This document shows positions 10,840-19,472 of a DNA stretch of 64,000 nucleotides, in pieces. The translations under genes were made by a program, and so were the position numbers. Within the stretch, counting starts at the first letter, position 1, and the number at the start of each line of letters is the position of its first letter. Source of the DNA: Azospirillum sp051124815 (lineage in GTDB: Bacteria; Pseudomonadota; Alphaproteobacteria; Azospirillales; Azospirillaceae); assembly GCF_051124815.1 (NCBI RefSeq), contig NZ_CP118485.1, forward strand, positions 2,418,001 to 2,482,000, in the 5' to 3' direction. Below the pieces are notes generated by a model. The model searched no databases. It was given only the letters and a program-made list of their open reading frames with translations, and was not told the origin of the DNA.

Positions 10840-11637
10840 CTATACAATACAAATCACTGATGCGGAAAACCCTTCTATCATTGTCTTCTGAGAAGTTTGC
10901 GCTGACATCAATGATGGGTTTTGTCCATTGATTATTAAAGCATGATCACCAGATCGAAATCTCAGTGAGCCATTGATGTTTGCTAAGCCGATGAAAATTG
11001 GACGAAATCCGCGCCCCCTTCCAGAACTCAAACCGTATCTGGAAACTCCATCGGTCAATATCAGACTTAATGCCTCACCATAATCTATTACTTCCGCATA
11101 GTCATCTGATGTTCTCAAGCTTTCTAAAACCCCCATCCCACGATCACTTGCCGCAAATTCAAACACTCCTTTTTCAGCGCGAAATGCTATAATCCCATCT
11201 TCGCTTACGCCAGAATGCTCGTAAATATTGTCACGAAGTTCACCGAGCGCCCCAGCGAACTGTGCTGACGTTCTACGACTAAACCCCGCCATGTTTGCTG
11301 CTTTTTGAGCACATAAGGCAAATGAAACCCATGCCTTCTCATCATTCACTAAGTCAGATGATGTGCGCAAAAAGCCCATGGTCTGCGTTTCTGGAAGCAC
11401 CCAATGTAGGCGCCCATCATCAAGAGCTCGAATAAAGGCGTCCAATTCTCCTAGCGACAACCAGGAAGCACTTCGGAGAGACGGCAATATCCTTCTCTCC
11501 GCTAAACGCGCAAATTCTAGTATAGGCCCAATTGCCTCAGCTTCAAATCTGGGAATTTGGCGACCATCAAGCCGCCCCCGATCTGCAGCGAAAGATAAGT
11601 CATCAAGTGCGCGAAAGTCAAATCTCATGGGTTTCAA
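10840..11637 (-). CDS. GHKL-type ATP-binding protein, last gene of an AT-rich operon
   Basis: A 265-aa protein with a Bergerat (GHKL) ATP-binding fold in its second half. The N-box is ELRDNIYEHS at about 133-142, the G1-type motif is SDRGMGV at 164-170, and a glycine-rich lid GRGRGF lies at 206-211. There is no phospho-acceptor His domain, so it is not an ordinary sensor kinase; its closest look is to stand-alone anti-sigma-like or STAS-partner ATPases. The N-terminal 125 residues are unassigned. A TTG start at 11637 was chosen because AAAGG lies 6 bases before it; an ATG at 11628 is the alternative. It is 11 bases below the Cys-rich gene. Base composition is much lower in GC than the window, suggesting acquisition by transfer. 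Confidence 0.7.
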   Translation of the reverse strand: MKPMRFDFRALDDLSFAADRGRLDGRQIPRFEAEAIGPILEFARLAERRILPSLRSASWLSLGELDAFIRALDDGRLHWVLPETQTMGFLRTSSDLVNDEKAWVSFALCAQKAANMAGFSRRTSAQFAGALGELRDNIYEHSGVSEDGIIAFRAEKGVFEFAASDRGMGVLESLRTSDDYAEVIDYGEALSLILTDGVSRYGLSSGRGRGFRPIFIGLANINGSLRFRSGDHALIINGQNPSLMSAQTSQKTMIEGFSASVICIV

Positions 11638-11648
11638 GGCTGGCCTTT

Positions 11649-12803
11649 CTAATCTCTCTTTCGCGAATTTAAACTCTCCAGCATGTCTGACACTAAAAGC
11701 CTTGTCATCTCAACATTATGGAAAAAAATATCATCCAAACACTCCTCCGGTTCTGTTGGAGAGCTCACCCATGAAACCTCTGAATTCCCTTTTGGATACG
11801 CCTTATGACGCATCATTGTCCTCATGAAGGCCGACGAGTCAATAGAGGTTACTCTGTCAAAAAACTTTGCAATATCTGGAAGGAGGTCAACTCCACCTCG
11901 CACAAGCAAATTAAGGGGACGCCCAATATCGTTGACCATCTTGGTCAACATCTCTGCATGTGCTTTCCTACGCCCTGGCCATCCTGTTCCTGTTGTAAAT
12001 TCATAAGCAAGATGACTAATCTCATCTCGGCTTTTAATGTAATCCCCCCACCTTTCGAAATCTCGTTCAGTTCTAGCATTTATATGGAGAGCCGCCGGCA
12101 ATCCAAATCTAATAAACTCCTCATGAACAATAGCTATTCTCTTCATTGAATGCATATCGTCCCATCGAGGACGATCTATAAACAAGCTATAGTTTGGTGT
12201 TGTTACAATAGAAACTCCAACATTCTTCATCGCAATTATAATATTTTTTCGCAATTCCTCACCAAGGCCCCACCATTTTTCCAGCGGTGGATCCTTATTT
12301 GTTCCAGTCAGGACAATCTGCGCTCCGGGAGGAATGCAAAATTTTTCGCAGACCTCTTCGTGAGATGAAAAACGCGGCAGACCGGTGCGGGCGCTAAAAA
12401 GAGAGTAGAGCGACAGTGCAACTGTTGAAATATTGGGAGGAACTATCCGACGCGATCTATGATAAATAATTGGCACCACTCGAGGCAATTCTGGAGTATA
12501 AACTTTAGGGGCGCGCGGAACTGTATTTAGTTCAAAAGTTCCAACTTCACGAACCCTGTCAGCAAATTCATGGTGATTACGACAAACTCGGTCGCAATTC
12601 TCAGGATTTCCGCAACAAAACTGCAGACAGTCGAGGAGGGAAGATTCTATCGACAGCCCCCCACAAAGCTCTTTATCTGGACAAACTGCACATCCTAATG
12701 AACCTGATGCCGATCGAGGATTATCCCATAAACTCTTTTCAGCTTTTAGCTTTCTACGAATTCTAGCGCGCTTAACTTCTCTTTTTCCTATTCCCGTCAA
12801 CAT
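11649..12803 (-). CDS. cysteine-rich DUF4417-like protein
   Basis: A 384-aa protein of unknown function. After a basic N-terminus comes a cluster of eight cysteines (C38, C41, C47, C59, C63, C64, C70, C74) that should bind Zn or an Fe-S cluster. The rest recalls the DUF4417 family seen in phages and islands: PNYSLFIDRPRWDD, then a helix (IAIVHEEFIRFGLPAALHIN) and YEFTTGTGW, with repeated beta-alpha units suggesting a TIM-barrel-like fold. That resemblance is tentative. The ATG at 12803 overlaps the end of the upstream gene by 7 bases and has GGAG upstream, so the two are translationally linked. It is strongly AT-rich in codon choice. Confidence 0.6.
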   Translation of the reverse strand: MLTGIGKREVKRARIRRKLKAEKSLWDNPRSASGSLGCAVCPDKELCGGLSIESSLLDCLQFCCGNPENCDRVCRNHHEFADRVREVGTFELNTVPRAPKVYTPELPRVVPIIYHRSRRIVPPNISTVALSLYSLFSARTGLPRFSSHEEVCEKFCIPPGAQIVLTGTNKDPPLEKWWGLGEELRKNIIIAMKNVGVSIVTTPNYSLFIDRPRWDDMHSMKRIAIVHEEFIRFGLPAALHINARTERDFERWGDYIKSRDEISHLAYEFTTGTGWPGRRKAHAEMLTKMVNDIGRPLNLLVRGGVDLLPDIAKFFDRVTSIDSSAFMRTMMRHKAYPKGNSEVSWVSSPTEPEECLDDIFFHNVEMTRLLVSDMLESLNSRKRD

Positions 12804-13144
12804 ATTGAAATCTCCGCCACACCAGAGAATATATGAACTTGCTCAACAGTACCTTTTGCTATTCCGCAAGAATCTCCGATTGCCTGAATTAGAGCGGGAG
12901 AAGGATTCGGAAATTTGGCGACGCTGCGGTTTCCTCGGAGGGCGAACAACTCCCCTCCCCTAATCTCAACAGTTAGTTTATCTCCTGCAGAGAGATTTGT
13001 GTTGCCTATAATATCAGCCGCTGCAGTCCGGGTAGCCTTGGAAGGCTTACGTGTGAAGAGATCAGACGTAGCGAGTTCAACCTTCCCTCGATCCCAGCTC
13101 TTCAAGAAGCTAGGAGTTGCCTTCTCGACGAAGTCAGCACCCAT
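12797..13144 (-). CDS. hypothetical protein of the STAS/GHKL operon
   Basis: A 115-aa soluble protein, not recognised. A helical start (FVEKATPSFLKSWDRGKVEL) is followed by basic and beta-rich sequence (LSAGDKLTVEIRGGELFALR). It has no cysteine cluster, membrane segment or obvious nucleic-acid motif. The ATG at 13144 lies 3 bases after the stop of the STAS-like gene, with AAGGGAG inside that gene's end. Its own stop overlaps the start of the Cys-rich gene. This tight packing says it is an integral part of the four-gene unit. Confidence 0.65.
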   Translation of the reverse strand: MGADFVEKATPSFLKSWDRGKVELATSDLFTRKPSKATRTAAADIIGNTNLSAGDKLTVEIRGGELFALRGNRSVAKFPNPSPALIQAIGDSCGIAKGTVEQVHIFSGVAEISIC

Positions 13145-13147
13145 CTC

Positions 13148-13717
13148 TCAACTCCCTTCAAAAAGAGGACGGTATCGCTTCGACCTACCTTGACTATCTT
13201 CGATAACGAGACCCAAGCTTGACAACGATGACAATCGATTATTCCATGCGGTTGTGTGTTTTGTTCCCTCACTCTGACCATATTCGCGCATCAACTCACC
13301 AGCATCAGTTATTCCATGCCTGCGTACAAGATCAAAAGTCATTCTCTGCTTAGGATCAAGTTCACCTAACGGGAAAGCATTCGATACATTTTCATTCTTC
13401 CCCAACGAACATAGCATTATGGCTTCGCCCCGCGACCTCAGAACCTCTAAGAGCTCGTCTTGCACAACGTCATTTGCGTTTGCAATGGCAGGATAAAAAT
13501 TTGACTTTCTCTTGCGAATGATCTCTCGAAAAGCCAGAACAGACTCTCTCAGAAAACTCGCTGTTGCGACGTCTATATCAGAGAAATCTAAAAAAATCGG
13601 TTCTGGACCATCCCTTTCTGAGCTTGCAGCTTCAAGCAGGCGGTTCAAAGCCATCCTGCCGTTCATTGCGCCGGCCAAAATTGGGCTGCGACCGACTTCC
13701 AGCAGGTCAATTTTCAT
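13148..13717 (-). CDS. STAS-like (DUF4325-type) protein with C-terminal winged helix
   Basis: A 189-aa protein and the first gene of the AT-rich operon. Residues about 1-100 look like a STAS-like (DUF4325) domain, with the diagnostic strand-helix PIFLDFSDIDVATASFLRES. Residues about 115-185 look like a winged helix (RMTFDLVRRHGITDAGELM ... NNRLSSLSSLGLVIE) followed by a basic wing. STAS-like domains usually pair with GHKL ATPases in partner-switching, and a GHKL gene closes this operon. The ATG at 13717 follows GAGG by about 11 bases. A good promoter and an operator-like palindrome lie immediately upstream, so this protein could autoregulate the unit. Confidence 0.7.
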   Translation of the reverse strand: MKIDLLEVGRSPILAGAMNGRMALNRLLEAASSERDGPEPIFLDFSDIDVATASFLRESVLAFREIIRKRKSNFYPAIANANDVVQDELLEVLRSRGEAIMLCSLGKNENVSNAFPLGELDPKQRMTFDLVRRHGITDAGELMREYGQSEGTKHTTAWNNRLSSLSSLGLVIEDSQGRSKRYRPLFEGS

Positions 13718-13730
13718 CGGATCACATACC

Positions 13731-13747
13731 TCACGTCAATCACGTGA
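13731..13747 (-). promoter_or_regulatory. operator-like palindrome at the start of the STAS/GHKL operon
   Basis: TCACGT-N5-ACGTGA is a perfect interrupted palindrome that sits across the expected transcription start, between the -10 and the ribosome-binding site of the operon. The winged helix encoded by the first gene is an obvious candidate ligand, but that is inference. Confidence 0.5.
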
Positions 13748-13750
13748 GAT

Positions 13751-13779
13751 AAATTAGGTTCAGGGCGTGCAGGAGTCAA
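13751..13779 (-). promoter_or_regulatory. sigma-70 promoter of the STAS/GHKL operon
   Basis: On the minus strand TTGACT (13779-13774), a 17-base spacer, and TAATTT (13756-13751) give a strong housekeeping promoter. The predicted start is near 13744, about 27 bases before the first ATG. Confidence 0.65.
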
Positions 13780-13952
13780 GGGCTGATGTCACAGAGGCAT
13801 TCAAGCCACAACTGTCTTTTCCACGCACCCTTACCGCCGACCGCCATTCGTGATAGGACTATAAACCTCAACCGCCCGAGGAGTGTCCTGCATGCATCGC
13901 CAACGGTGCCACGCCCCCTTGCGCCCGTCCTCCCGCGCCCCCGCCCCGCCAA

Positions 13953-14083
13953 ATGGAACACTGAACAGCCCCCGGAAAACCGTTCCAACCTGTTCCAAAC
14001 GTTCCATCCGACCGCCGCAGGCCGGGTCGGCCGCCCCCGATGGAACAGTGAACAGTCCCCCGAAACCTGTTCCACGCTGTTCC
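13953..14083. repeat. two 44-bp direct repeats rich in GGAACA/TGTTCC
   Basis: Copies at 13953-13996 and 14040-14083 match at roughly 36 of 44 positions. Each has GGAACA-x-TGAACAG at one end and two GTTCC boxes at the other, so each can also fold on itself. No gene is seen in the 450 bases between the operon at 13717 and the ppdK stop at 14169. Besides these repeats that gap holds the operon promoter and the ppdK terminator. Confidence 0.6.
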
Positions 14084-14102
14084 ACCCACCCACCTCCGCC
14101 TC

Positions 14103-14142
14103 CAAAACGAAACGGCCCCCTTCCCTTGCGGGAAGAGGGCCG
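14103..14142 (-). terminator. Rho-independent terminator of ppdK
   Basis: Read on the minus strand, CGGCCCTCTTCCC pairs with GGGAAGGGGGCCG around GCAA, followed by TTTCGTTTTGG. It lies 27 bases past the ppdK stop. Confidence 0.75.
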
Positions 14143-14168
14143 AAGTCGTTTCAGCTATCCGAACCGGC

Positions 14169-16862
14169 TCAGTCGCGCTTGACCGTGTCGCTGTTCAGCG
14201 CGGCCTGGGCGGCGGCGAGGCGGGCGATCGGCACGCGGTAGGGCGAGCAGGAGACATAGGTCAGCCCGATCTTCTCGCAGAAGGAGATCGAGGCCGGGTC
14301 GCCGCCATGCTCGCCGCAGATGCCCAGCTTGATGTCCGGACGGACTTTGCGGCCGCGCTCGGTGGCGATCTCCACCAGTTCGCCGACGCCGGTGACGTCC
14401 AGCGACTGGAACGGGTCCTGCTCCAGGATGCCCTGGCGCTGGTACTCCGGCAGGAAGCTGCCGGCGTCGTCGCGCGACAGGCCAAGCGTGGTCTGGGTCA
14501 GGTCGTTGGTGCCGTAGCTGAAGAACTCGGCCGACTCGGCGATCTCGCCGGCCTTCAGGGCCGCGCGCGGGATCTCGATCATCGTGCCGGTCAGGTACTC
14601 CACCGTCACGCCGGTCTCGGCCTTCACCTGCTCGGCGGCGCGGTCGATCACCGCCTTGAGGATGTCGAACTCCTTCTTCGTGATGATCAGCGGGATCATC
14701 ACTTCGGGAATGACGGCCTCGCCGGTGGTCTTGGCGACCTCGGCGGCGGCGGCGAAGATGGCGCGGGCCTGCATCTCGTAGATCTCGGGGTACGAGATGC
14801 CCAGACGGCAGCCGCGATGGCCCAGCATCGGGTTCGCTTCATGCAGCTGGATGGTGCGGTGGCGCACCCGCAGCGGATCGGTGCCGGTGGCCTGGGCGAC
14901 CTCCGCCATGTCCTCTTCGGTGTTCGGCAGGAACTCGTGCAGCGGCGGGTCGAGCAGGCGGATCGTCACCGGCAGGCCGGTCATGATCGTGAACAGGTCG
15001 ACGAAGTCCTTCTTCTGGAAGGGCTCCAGCTTGGCGAGCGCCTTGCGGCGGCCGGCCTCGTCCTCCGCCAGGATCATCTCGCGGACGGCCAGGATGCGCT
15101 CCGGGTCGAAGAACATGTGCTCGGTGCGCGACAGGCCGATGCCCTCGGCGCCGAACTTCCGCGCGGTGCGGGCGTCCAGCGGGGTTTCGGCGTTGGCGCG
15201 GATCTTCATCCGGCGGATGCTGTCGGCCCAGCCCATCAGGGTGGCGAAGTCGCCCGACAATTCCGGCTGGATCGTCGGCACCTCGCCCAGCATCACCTCG
15301 CCGGTGGAGCCGTCGATGGTGACGATGTCGCCTTCCTTCACGGTGACGCCGCGCACGCCCATCTGCTTGGTCTTGTAGTCGATGCGCAGGTCGCCGGCGC
15401 CCGACACGCAGGCACGGCCCATGCCGCGGGCCACCACCGCCGCGTGGCTGGTCATGCCGCCGCGGCTGGTCAGGATGCCGCGGGCGGCGTGCATGCCGTG
15501 GATGTCCTCGGGCGAGGTCTCAATGCGGCAGAGGATCACCGCCTCGCCCTTGCCGGCCATCTGCTCGGCCTCGTCGGCGGTGAACACCACCTTGCCGGAC
15601 GCGGCGCCGGGGGAGGCCGGCAGGCCCTTGGCGATGACCTTACGGTCGGCCTTGGGGTCGAGAGTCGGGTGCAGCAGCTGGTCGAGCGAGGCCGGATCGA
15701 TGCGGCGGACCGCCTCGTTCTGGTCGATGACGCCCTCGTTCGCCAGATCGACGGCGATCTTCAGCGCCGCCGGCGCGGTGCGCTTGCCGTTGCGGGTCTG
15801 CAGCATGAACAGCTTGTTCTGCTGGACCGTGAACTCGATGTCCTGCATGTCGCGGTAGTGCTTTTCCAGCTTGAGGCGGACCTCGTTCAGCTGGTTGAAC
15901 ACCTCCGGCATCACCTCCTCCATGGCGGGGAGGTCGGACTTGTTGGCGAGCTTGCCGGCGACGGTCAGGTGCTGCGGCGTGCGGATGCCGGCGACGACGT
16001 CCTCGCCCTGGGCGTTGACCAGATATTCGCCGTAGAAGGCGTTCTCACCGGTCGACGGGTTGCGGGTGAAGGCCACGCCGGTGGCGCAGTCGTTGCCCAT
16101 GTTGCCGAAGACCATGCACTGCACGTTGACCGCGGTGCCCCAGTCGGCCGGGATGTCGTGCAGCTTGCGGTAGGTGATGGCGCGGGCGTTCATCCAGGAG
16201 CCGAAGACGGCGCCGATGGCGCCCCACAGCTGCTCCTGCACATCCTGCGGGAAAGGCCGGCCCAGCTCGCGCTCGACCGCCTTCTTGTAGTCCTCGATCA
16301 CCGCCTGCCAATCCTCGGCCGACAGGTCGGTGTCGAGGTTGTAGGACTTGTCGCGCTTGTGGTTGTCGAGGATGTCCTCGAAATGGTGATGCTCAACGTC
16401 GAGCACGACGTTGGAATACATCTGGATGAAGCGGCGATAGCTGTCGTAGGCGAAGCGGCCGTCGCCCGACCGCTTGGCGAGGCCGGCGGCGGTCGCGTCG
16501 TTCAGGCCCAGGTTCAGGACGGTGTCCATCATGCCGGGCATCGACGCGCGGGCGCCGGAACGGACCGACACCAGCAGCGGGTTGACCGGGTCGCCGAACT
16601 TGGCGTCCATCGCCTGTTCCAGCCGCGCGATGGCGGCGGTCACCTGCGCCGTCAGCTCCGGCGGATAGGAGCGGCCGTTGGCGTAGAAATAGGTGCACAG
16701 CTCGGTGGTGATCGTGAAGCCCGGCGGAACGGGCAGGCCAAGATTGGCCATCTCGGCCAGATTGGCGCCCTTGCCGCCCAGCAGGTTCTTCATATCGGCC
16801 CGTCCTTCGGTGGCACCGGCCCCGAAGCTGTAGACCCACTTGGATTCACCCTGGCTCGCCAT
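14169..16862 (-). CDS. ppdK: pyruvate, phosphate dikinase
   Basis: An 897-aa enzyme that interconverts pyruvate, ATP and phosphate with phosphoenolpyruvate, AMP and pyrophosphate. The N-terminal ATP-grasp part starts KNLLGGKGANLAEMANLGLP. The phospho-carrier domain holds the catalytic His473 in GGMTSHAAVVARGMGRACVS. The C-terminal PEP/pyruvate barrel ends GLTYVSCSPYRVPIARLAAA after GICGEHGGDP, whose Cys is the proton donor of the family. Length matches the bacterial enzyme. The ATG at 16862 has GAGAGG 8 bases upstream. It stands alone with its own terminator at 14103-14142. Confidence 0.95.
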   Translation of the reverse strand: MASQGESKWVYSFGAGATEGRADMKNLLGGKGANLAEMANLGLPVPPGFTITTELCTYFYANGRSYPPELTAQVTAAIARLEQAMDAKFGDPVNPLLVSVRSGARASMPGMMDTVLNLGLNDATAAGLAKRSGDGRFAYDSYRRFIQMYSNVVLDVEHHHFEDILDNHKRDKSYNLDTDLSAEDWQAVIEDYKKAVERELGRPFPQDVQEQLWGAIGAVFGSWMNARAITYRKLHDIPADWGTAVNVQCMVFGNMGNDCATGVAFTRNPSTGENAFYGEYLVNAQGEDVVAGIRTPQHLTVAGKLANKSDLPAMEEVMPEVFNQLNEVRLKLEKHYRDMQDIEFTVQQNKLFMLQTRNGKRTAPAALKIAVDLANEGVIDQNEAVRRIDPASLDQLLHPTLDPKADRKVIAKGLPASPGAASGKVVFTADEAEQMAGKGEAVILCRIETSPEDIHGMHAARGILTSRGGMTSHAAVVARGMGRACVSGAGDLRIDYKTKQMGVRGVTVKEGDIVTIDGSTGEVMLGEVPTIQPELSGDFATLMGWADSIRRMKIRANAETPLDARTARKFGAEGIGLSRTEHMFFDPERILAVREMILAEDEAGRRKALAKLEPFQKKDFVDLFTIMTGLPVTIRLLDPPLHEFLPNTEEDMAEVAQATGTDPLRVRHRTIQLHEANPMLGHRGCRLGISYPEIYEMQARAIFAAAAEVAKTTGEAVIPEVMIPLIITKKEFDILKAVIDRAAEQVKAETGVTVEYLTGTMIEIPRAALKAGEIAESAEFFSYGTNDLTQTTLGLSRDDAGSFLPEYQRQGILEQDPFQSLDVTGVGELVEIATERGRKVRPDIKLGICGEHGGDPASISFCEKIGLTYVSCSPYRVPIARLAAAQAALNSDTVKRD

Positions 16863-17216
16863 CGCGGAATTCCTCTCGCCCCATGGTCGTCCGGCATGCG
16901 GGTGCTCCCCTTGTGCTCCACGGGCGATCCACCGGGCGGGTCCTTTCCGCTCAGCGAAACACCGTGGTCAGTTTGCTTGACCGCACATGCCGCTGAGTGG
17001 ACCTTCTATCGCCCCAAACGTTGGGACACAAGACAGTCGCGTGGTCTAGAACGGGATGACCTGCGCTTTGCCGGCAAAGGAGCGTTGCGACTATATCCTA
17101 TTGCCGGATCCCCATTACTCCGGCGGATCCGCATAAGCACCGATTCGAATGGTGAAATGCGGTCGAAGTACCCCGTAAATCCAAAGAAAAACGGGACCAT
17201 TTCCACTGCAAATGTT
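16863..17216. other. 354-base intergenic region upstream of ppdK
   Basis: No coding frame is convincing. It contains short palindromes (CTTTGCCGGCAAAG near 17077, and paired GGATCC-containing half-sites near 17105-17135) and AT-rich patches. It should include the ppdK promoter and the 3' end of the GGDEF-EAL transcript, but I could not fix a promoter or a strong terminator. Confidence 0.4.
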
Positions 17217-19472
17217 TCAGATGCTGAAGCAGGCCTCGGCCGGGCACTGCGTCCAGTGCTTGCCCTCCCCCCTCAGCCAGTCCACCAGCGCCGCCGCCGC
17301 CATCGGCCGGGCGAAGCGGTAGCCCTGGCCGATGGCGCAGCCCTCCGCCTCCAGCATCAGGTGCTGGGCCTCGCGCTCCACCCCCTCCGCCACGACGGTC
17401 AGGCCCAGCGCCTCGCCGATCTGGATGATGGCCCGCACCAGCGGCCGGTTGGCGGCGTCGATGTCCAGCTCCTTGACGAAGCTGCGGTCGATCTTCAGTT
17501 CGCCGACGGGGAATCGCTTCAGATAGCTGAGTGACGAATAGCCGGTACCGAAATCGTCGATCGACAGGGTGACGCCCAGCGCATGCAGGGCATCCAGCGC
17601 GTCATGGACGCCGACCTCCTCCGTCATCATCAGCCGCTCTGTGATCTCCAGCGTCAGGTCGTTGGCCGGGATACCGTTGGCGGCGAGCGCGGCGCGGACC
17701 TGATCCGGCAGATCGCCGCGGGCGAAACGGACGGCCGAGACATTCACCGCCATCCCCGGCACCGGCACCCCCGCCGCGCGCCAGCGGCCAAGCTGTGCCA
17801 CCGACGTCTGCAGAACCCAGCTGTCCAGCCGGTCGATCAGCCCGCATTCCTCGGCCAGCGGAACGAATTCCACCGGCGACACCGCCCCCCAGCGCGGGTG
17901 GGTCCAGCGGATCAGGGCCTCCACCCGGTACAGGCAATGCGGCTTCAGCCGGACCTGGGGCTGGTAATGCAGCTCGAACGGTGCTTCGCCGTCCGGGCAG
18001 CCGGCCTCCTGGCGGTCCAGCGCCTCGCGCAGCGCTGCCTCCATCTCCAACCGGCGCACCGCCTGTTCGTTCATGTCGCGGCGGAAGAAATGGCAGCGGT
18101 TGCGGCCGGCCTGCTTGGCCCGGTACATCGCCGCATCGGCTTGGCGCAGCAGGGTATCGAAGTCCATGCCGTCGTCGGGATGCACGGCGATGCCGATGCT
18201 TGCGGTCGGGGTCAGCGTCAGCTCGGCCACCGTCAGCGGCACCGACAGGGTGGCCAGCACCCGTTCGGCCAGCAGCGAGGCATGGGCGGCATCGCAGCCC
18301 GGCAGCAATGCCACGAACTCGTCGCCACCCAGCCGGGCCAGCGTGTCGCCCTCGATGAACAGGCGCTTCAGCCGGGTCGCCACCTCCACCAGCAGCCGGT
18401 CGCCGACCGCATGACCCAGCGAATCGTTGATGGTCTTGAACCGGTCGATGTCCAGGAACATCAGCGTCACCGGCTGCCGCGTGCGTCCGGCCAGCGCCAG
18501 CGCCGCGGTGGCGCGGTCGGCCAGGAGCTGGCGGTTGGGCAGCCCGGTCAGCATGTCGAAATAGGCCAGCCGGTTGATCTCCGCCCGTGCCCGGTCATGT
18601 TCGATGGCGAGCGCGCACAGATGCACGCAGGCCTCCACCAGCCGGCGGTGAAAGGGAGCGGCGGGGCGGGGCTCGCGGTAATAGAGCGCAAAGCTGCCCA
18701 GCATCCGGGCGTCCCGCCCCTTGATCGGGTTGGACCAGCAGGCGGCCAGCCCATGCGCCAGCGGCACGTCGCGATAGGGGGCCCAGCGCGGGTCTTCGGC
18801 GATGTCGACGGACATCACCGCCTCTCCCTGGCTCATCGCGCTGCCGCAGCAGCCGACGTCGGGGCCGATGGCCAGCCCGTCGATGGCAGTGGCATAGACG
18901 GCGGGCAGCGATGGGGCCGCGGCGACCCGCATGCGGTTCTCGTCGTCACGCAGCATCACCGAACAGGCGACCTCCGGCGCGCAGGCCTCCACCTGCCTGC
19001 AGAGGAAATCCAGGACCTGTTTCAGCGACCGGCCGGCGGCCACCAGTTCCAGGACATTCTGCTGCAGGCGTGCCACCGCCTCCGCCCGTTCGCGCTCGTC
19101 GAAATCGCGCATCTCGCACAGAAGCAGGACGTCGTCGCCATCGGTCAGATGCTGCCAGTGCAGATCGACCGGGACCGGATCGCGGCGGGGAACGCGCAAG
19201 GCACCGGTGCCGGGCGGTGGATGGTCGTTCTCCTTCGCCCCATCCCACACCGCCAGCCAGTCACGACCACCGAAATCGAGCAGGGCGGGCAGCGGGCAAC
19301 CAACCAGCGCATCCAGAGGGATGCCGGCCAGCCGGGCAAAACCGGGATTGGCGCCGACGATGGTGCCGTCGGCCGATGTCCAGACCAAGGCCGCGCTCCA
19401 TTGCGCAGCGGTTGCCCGCAACAGGCGATCGGACGGCAGGCGGTCGTCCAGCGCGGTCCCGGCCGAATCCAT
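17217..19472 (-). CDS. PAS-GAF-GGDEF-EAL cyclic-di-GMP signalling protein
   Basis: A 751-aa soluble sensor that should make and/or break cyclic di-GMP. Order: PAS (about 20-125), GAF (about 145-295), GGDEF (about 300-465) and EAL (about 490-740). The cyclase site is intact (LGGDEF, 381-386), but the RxxD inhibition site upstream is absent (IEGD instead). The EAL part keeps EALIRW and DDFGTGYSSLSYL followed by KIDRSFV, with WVLAEG-type sequence as VVAEGVE, so phosphodiesterase activity is likely. There is no membrane segment, so ligands would be cytosolic. The ATG at 19472 follows GGAGGG. No cofactor-binding residue could be named for the GAF domain. Confidence 0.9.
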   Translation of the reverse strand: MDSAGTALDDRLPSDRLLRATAAQWSAALVWTSADGTIVGANPGFARLAGIPLDALVGCPLPALLDFGGRDWLAVWDGAKENDHPPPGTGALRVPRRDPVPVDLHWQHLTDGDDVLLLCEMRDFDERERAEAVARLQQNVLELVAAGRSLKQVLDFLCRQVEACAPEVACSVMLRDDENRMRVAAAPSLPAVYATAIDGLAIGPDVGCCGSAMSQGEAVMSVDIAEDPRWAPYRDVPLAHGLAACWSNPIKGRDARMLGSFALYYREPRPAAPFHRRLVEACVHLCALAIEHDRARAEINRLAYFDMLTGLPNRQLLADRATAALALAGRTRQPVTLMFLDIDRFKTINDSLGHAVGDRLLVEVATRLKRLFIEGDTLARLGGDEFVALLPGCDAAHASLLAERVLATLSVPLTVAELTLTPTASIGIAVHPDDGMDFDTLLRQADAAMYRAKQAGRNRCHFFRRDMNEQAVRRLEMEAALREALDRQEAGCPDGEAPFELHYQPQVRLKPHCLYRVEALIRWTHPRWGAVSPVEFVPLAEECGLIDRLDSWVLQTSVAQLGRWRAAGVPVPGMAVNVSAVRFARGDLPDQVRAALAANGIPANDLTLEITERLMMTEEVGVHDALDALHALGVTLSIDDFGTGYSSLSYLKRFPVGELKIDRSFVKELDIDAANRPLVRAIIQIGEALGLTVVAEGVEREAQHLMLEAEGCAIGQGYRFARPMAAAALVDWLRGEGKHWTQCPAEACFSI

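Noticed and set aside
13953..14083. LexA (SOS) boxes
   Set aside because: GTTC pairs are spaced by 5 or 6 bases, while the alphaproteobacterial LexA site needs 7.
13786..14241. 151-residue plus-strand frame between the AT-rich operon and ppdK
   Set aside because: It runs through the direct repeats and the ppdK terminator into ppdK antisense, has no ribosome-binding site and is Pro/Arg low complexity.
14307..17534. 1075-residue plus-strand open frame opposite ppdK and the GGDEF-EAL gene
   Set aside because: It spans two well-supported minus-strand genes, has low-complexity His/Gln/Arg-rich content and no domain. High GC leaves few stop codons on the opposite strand.
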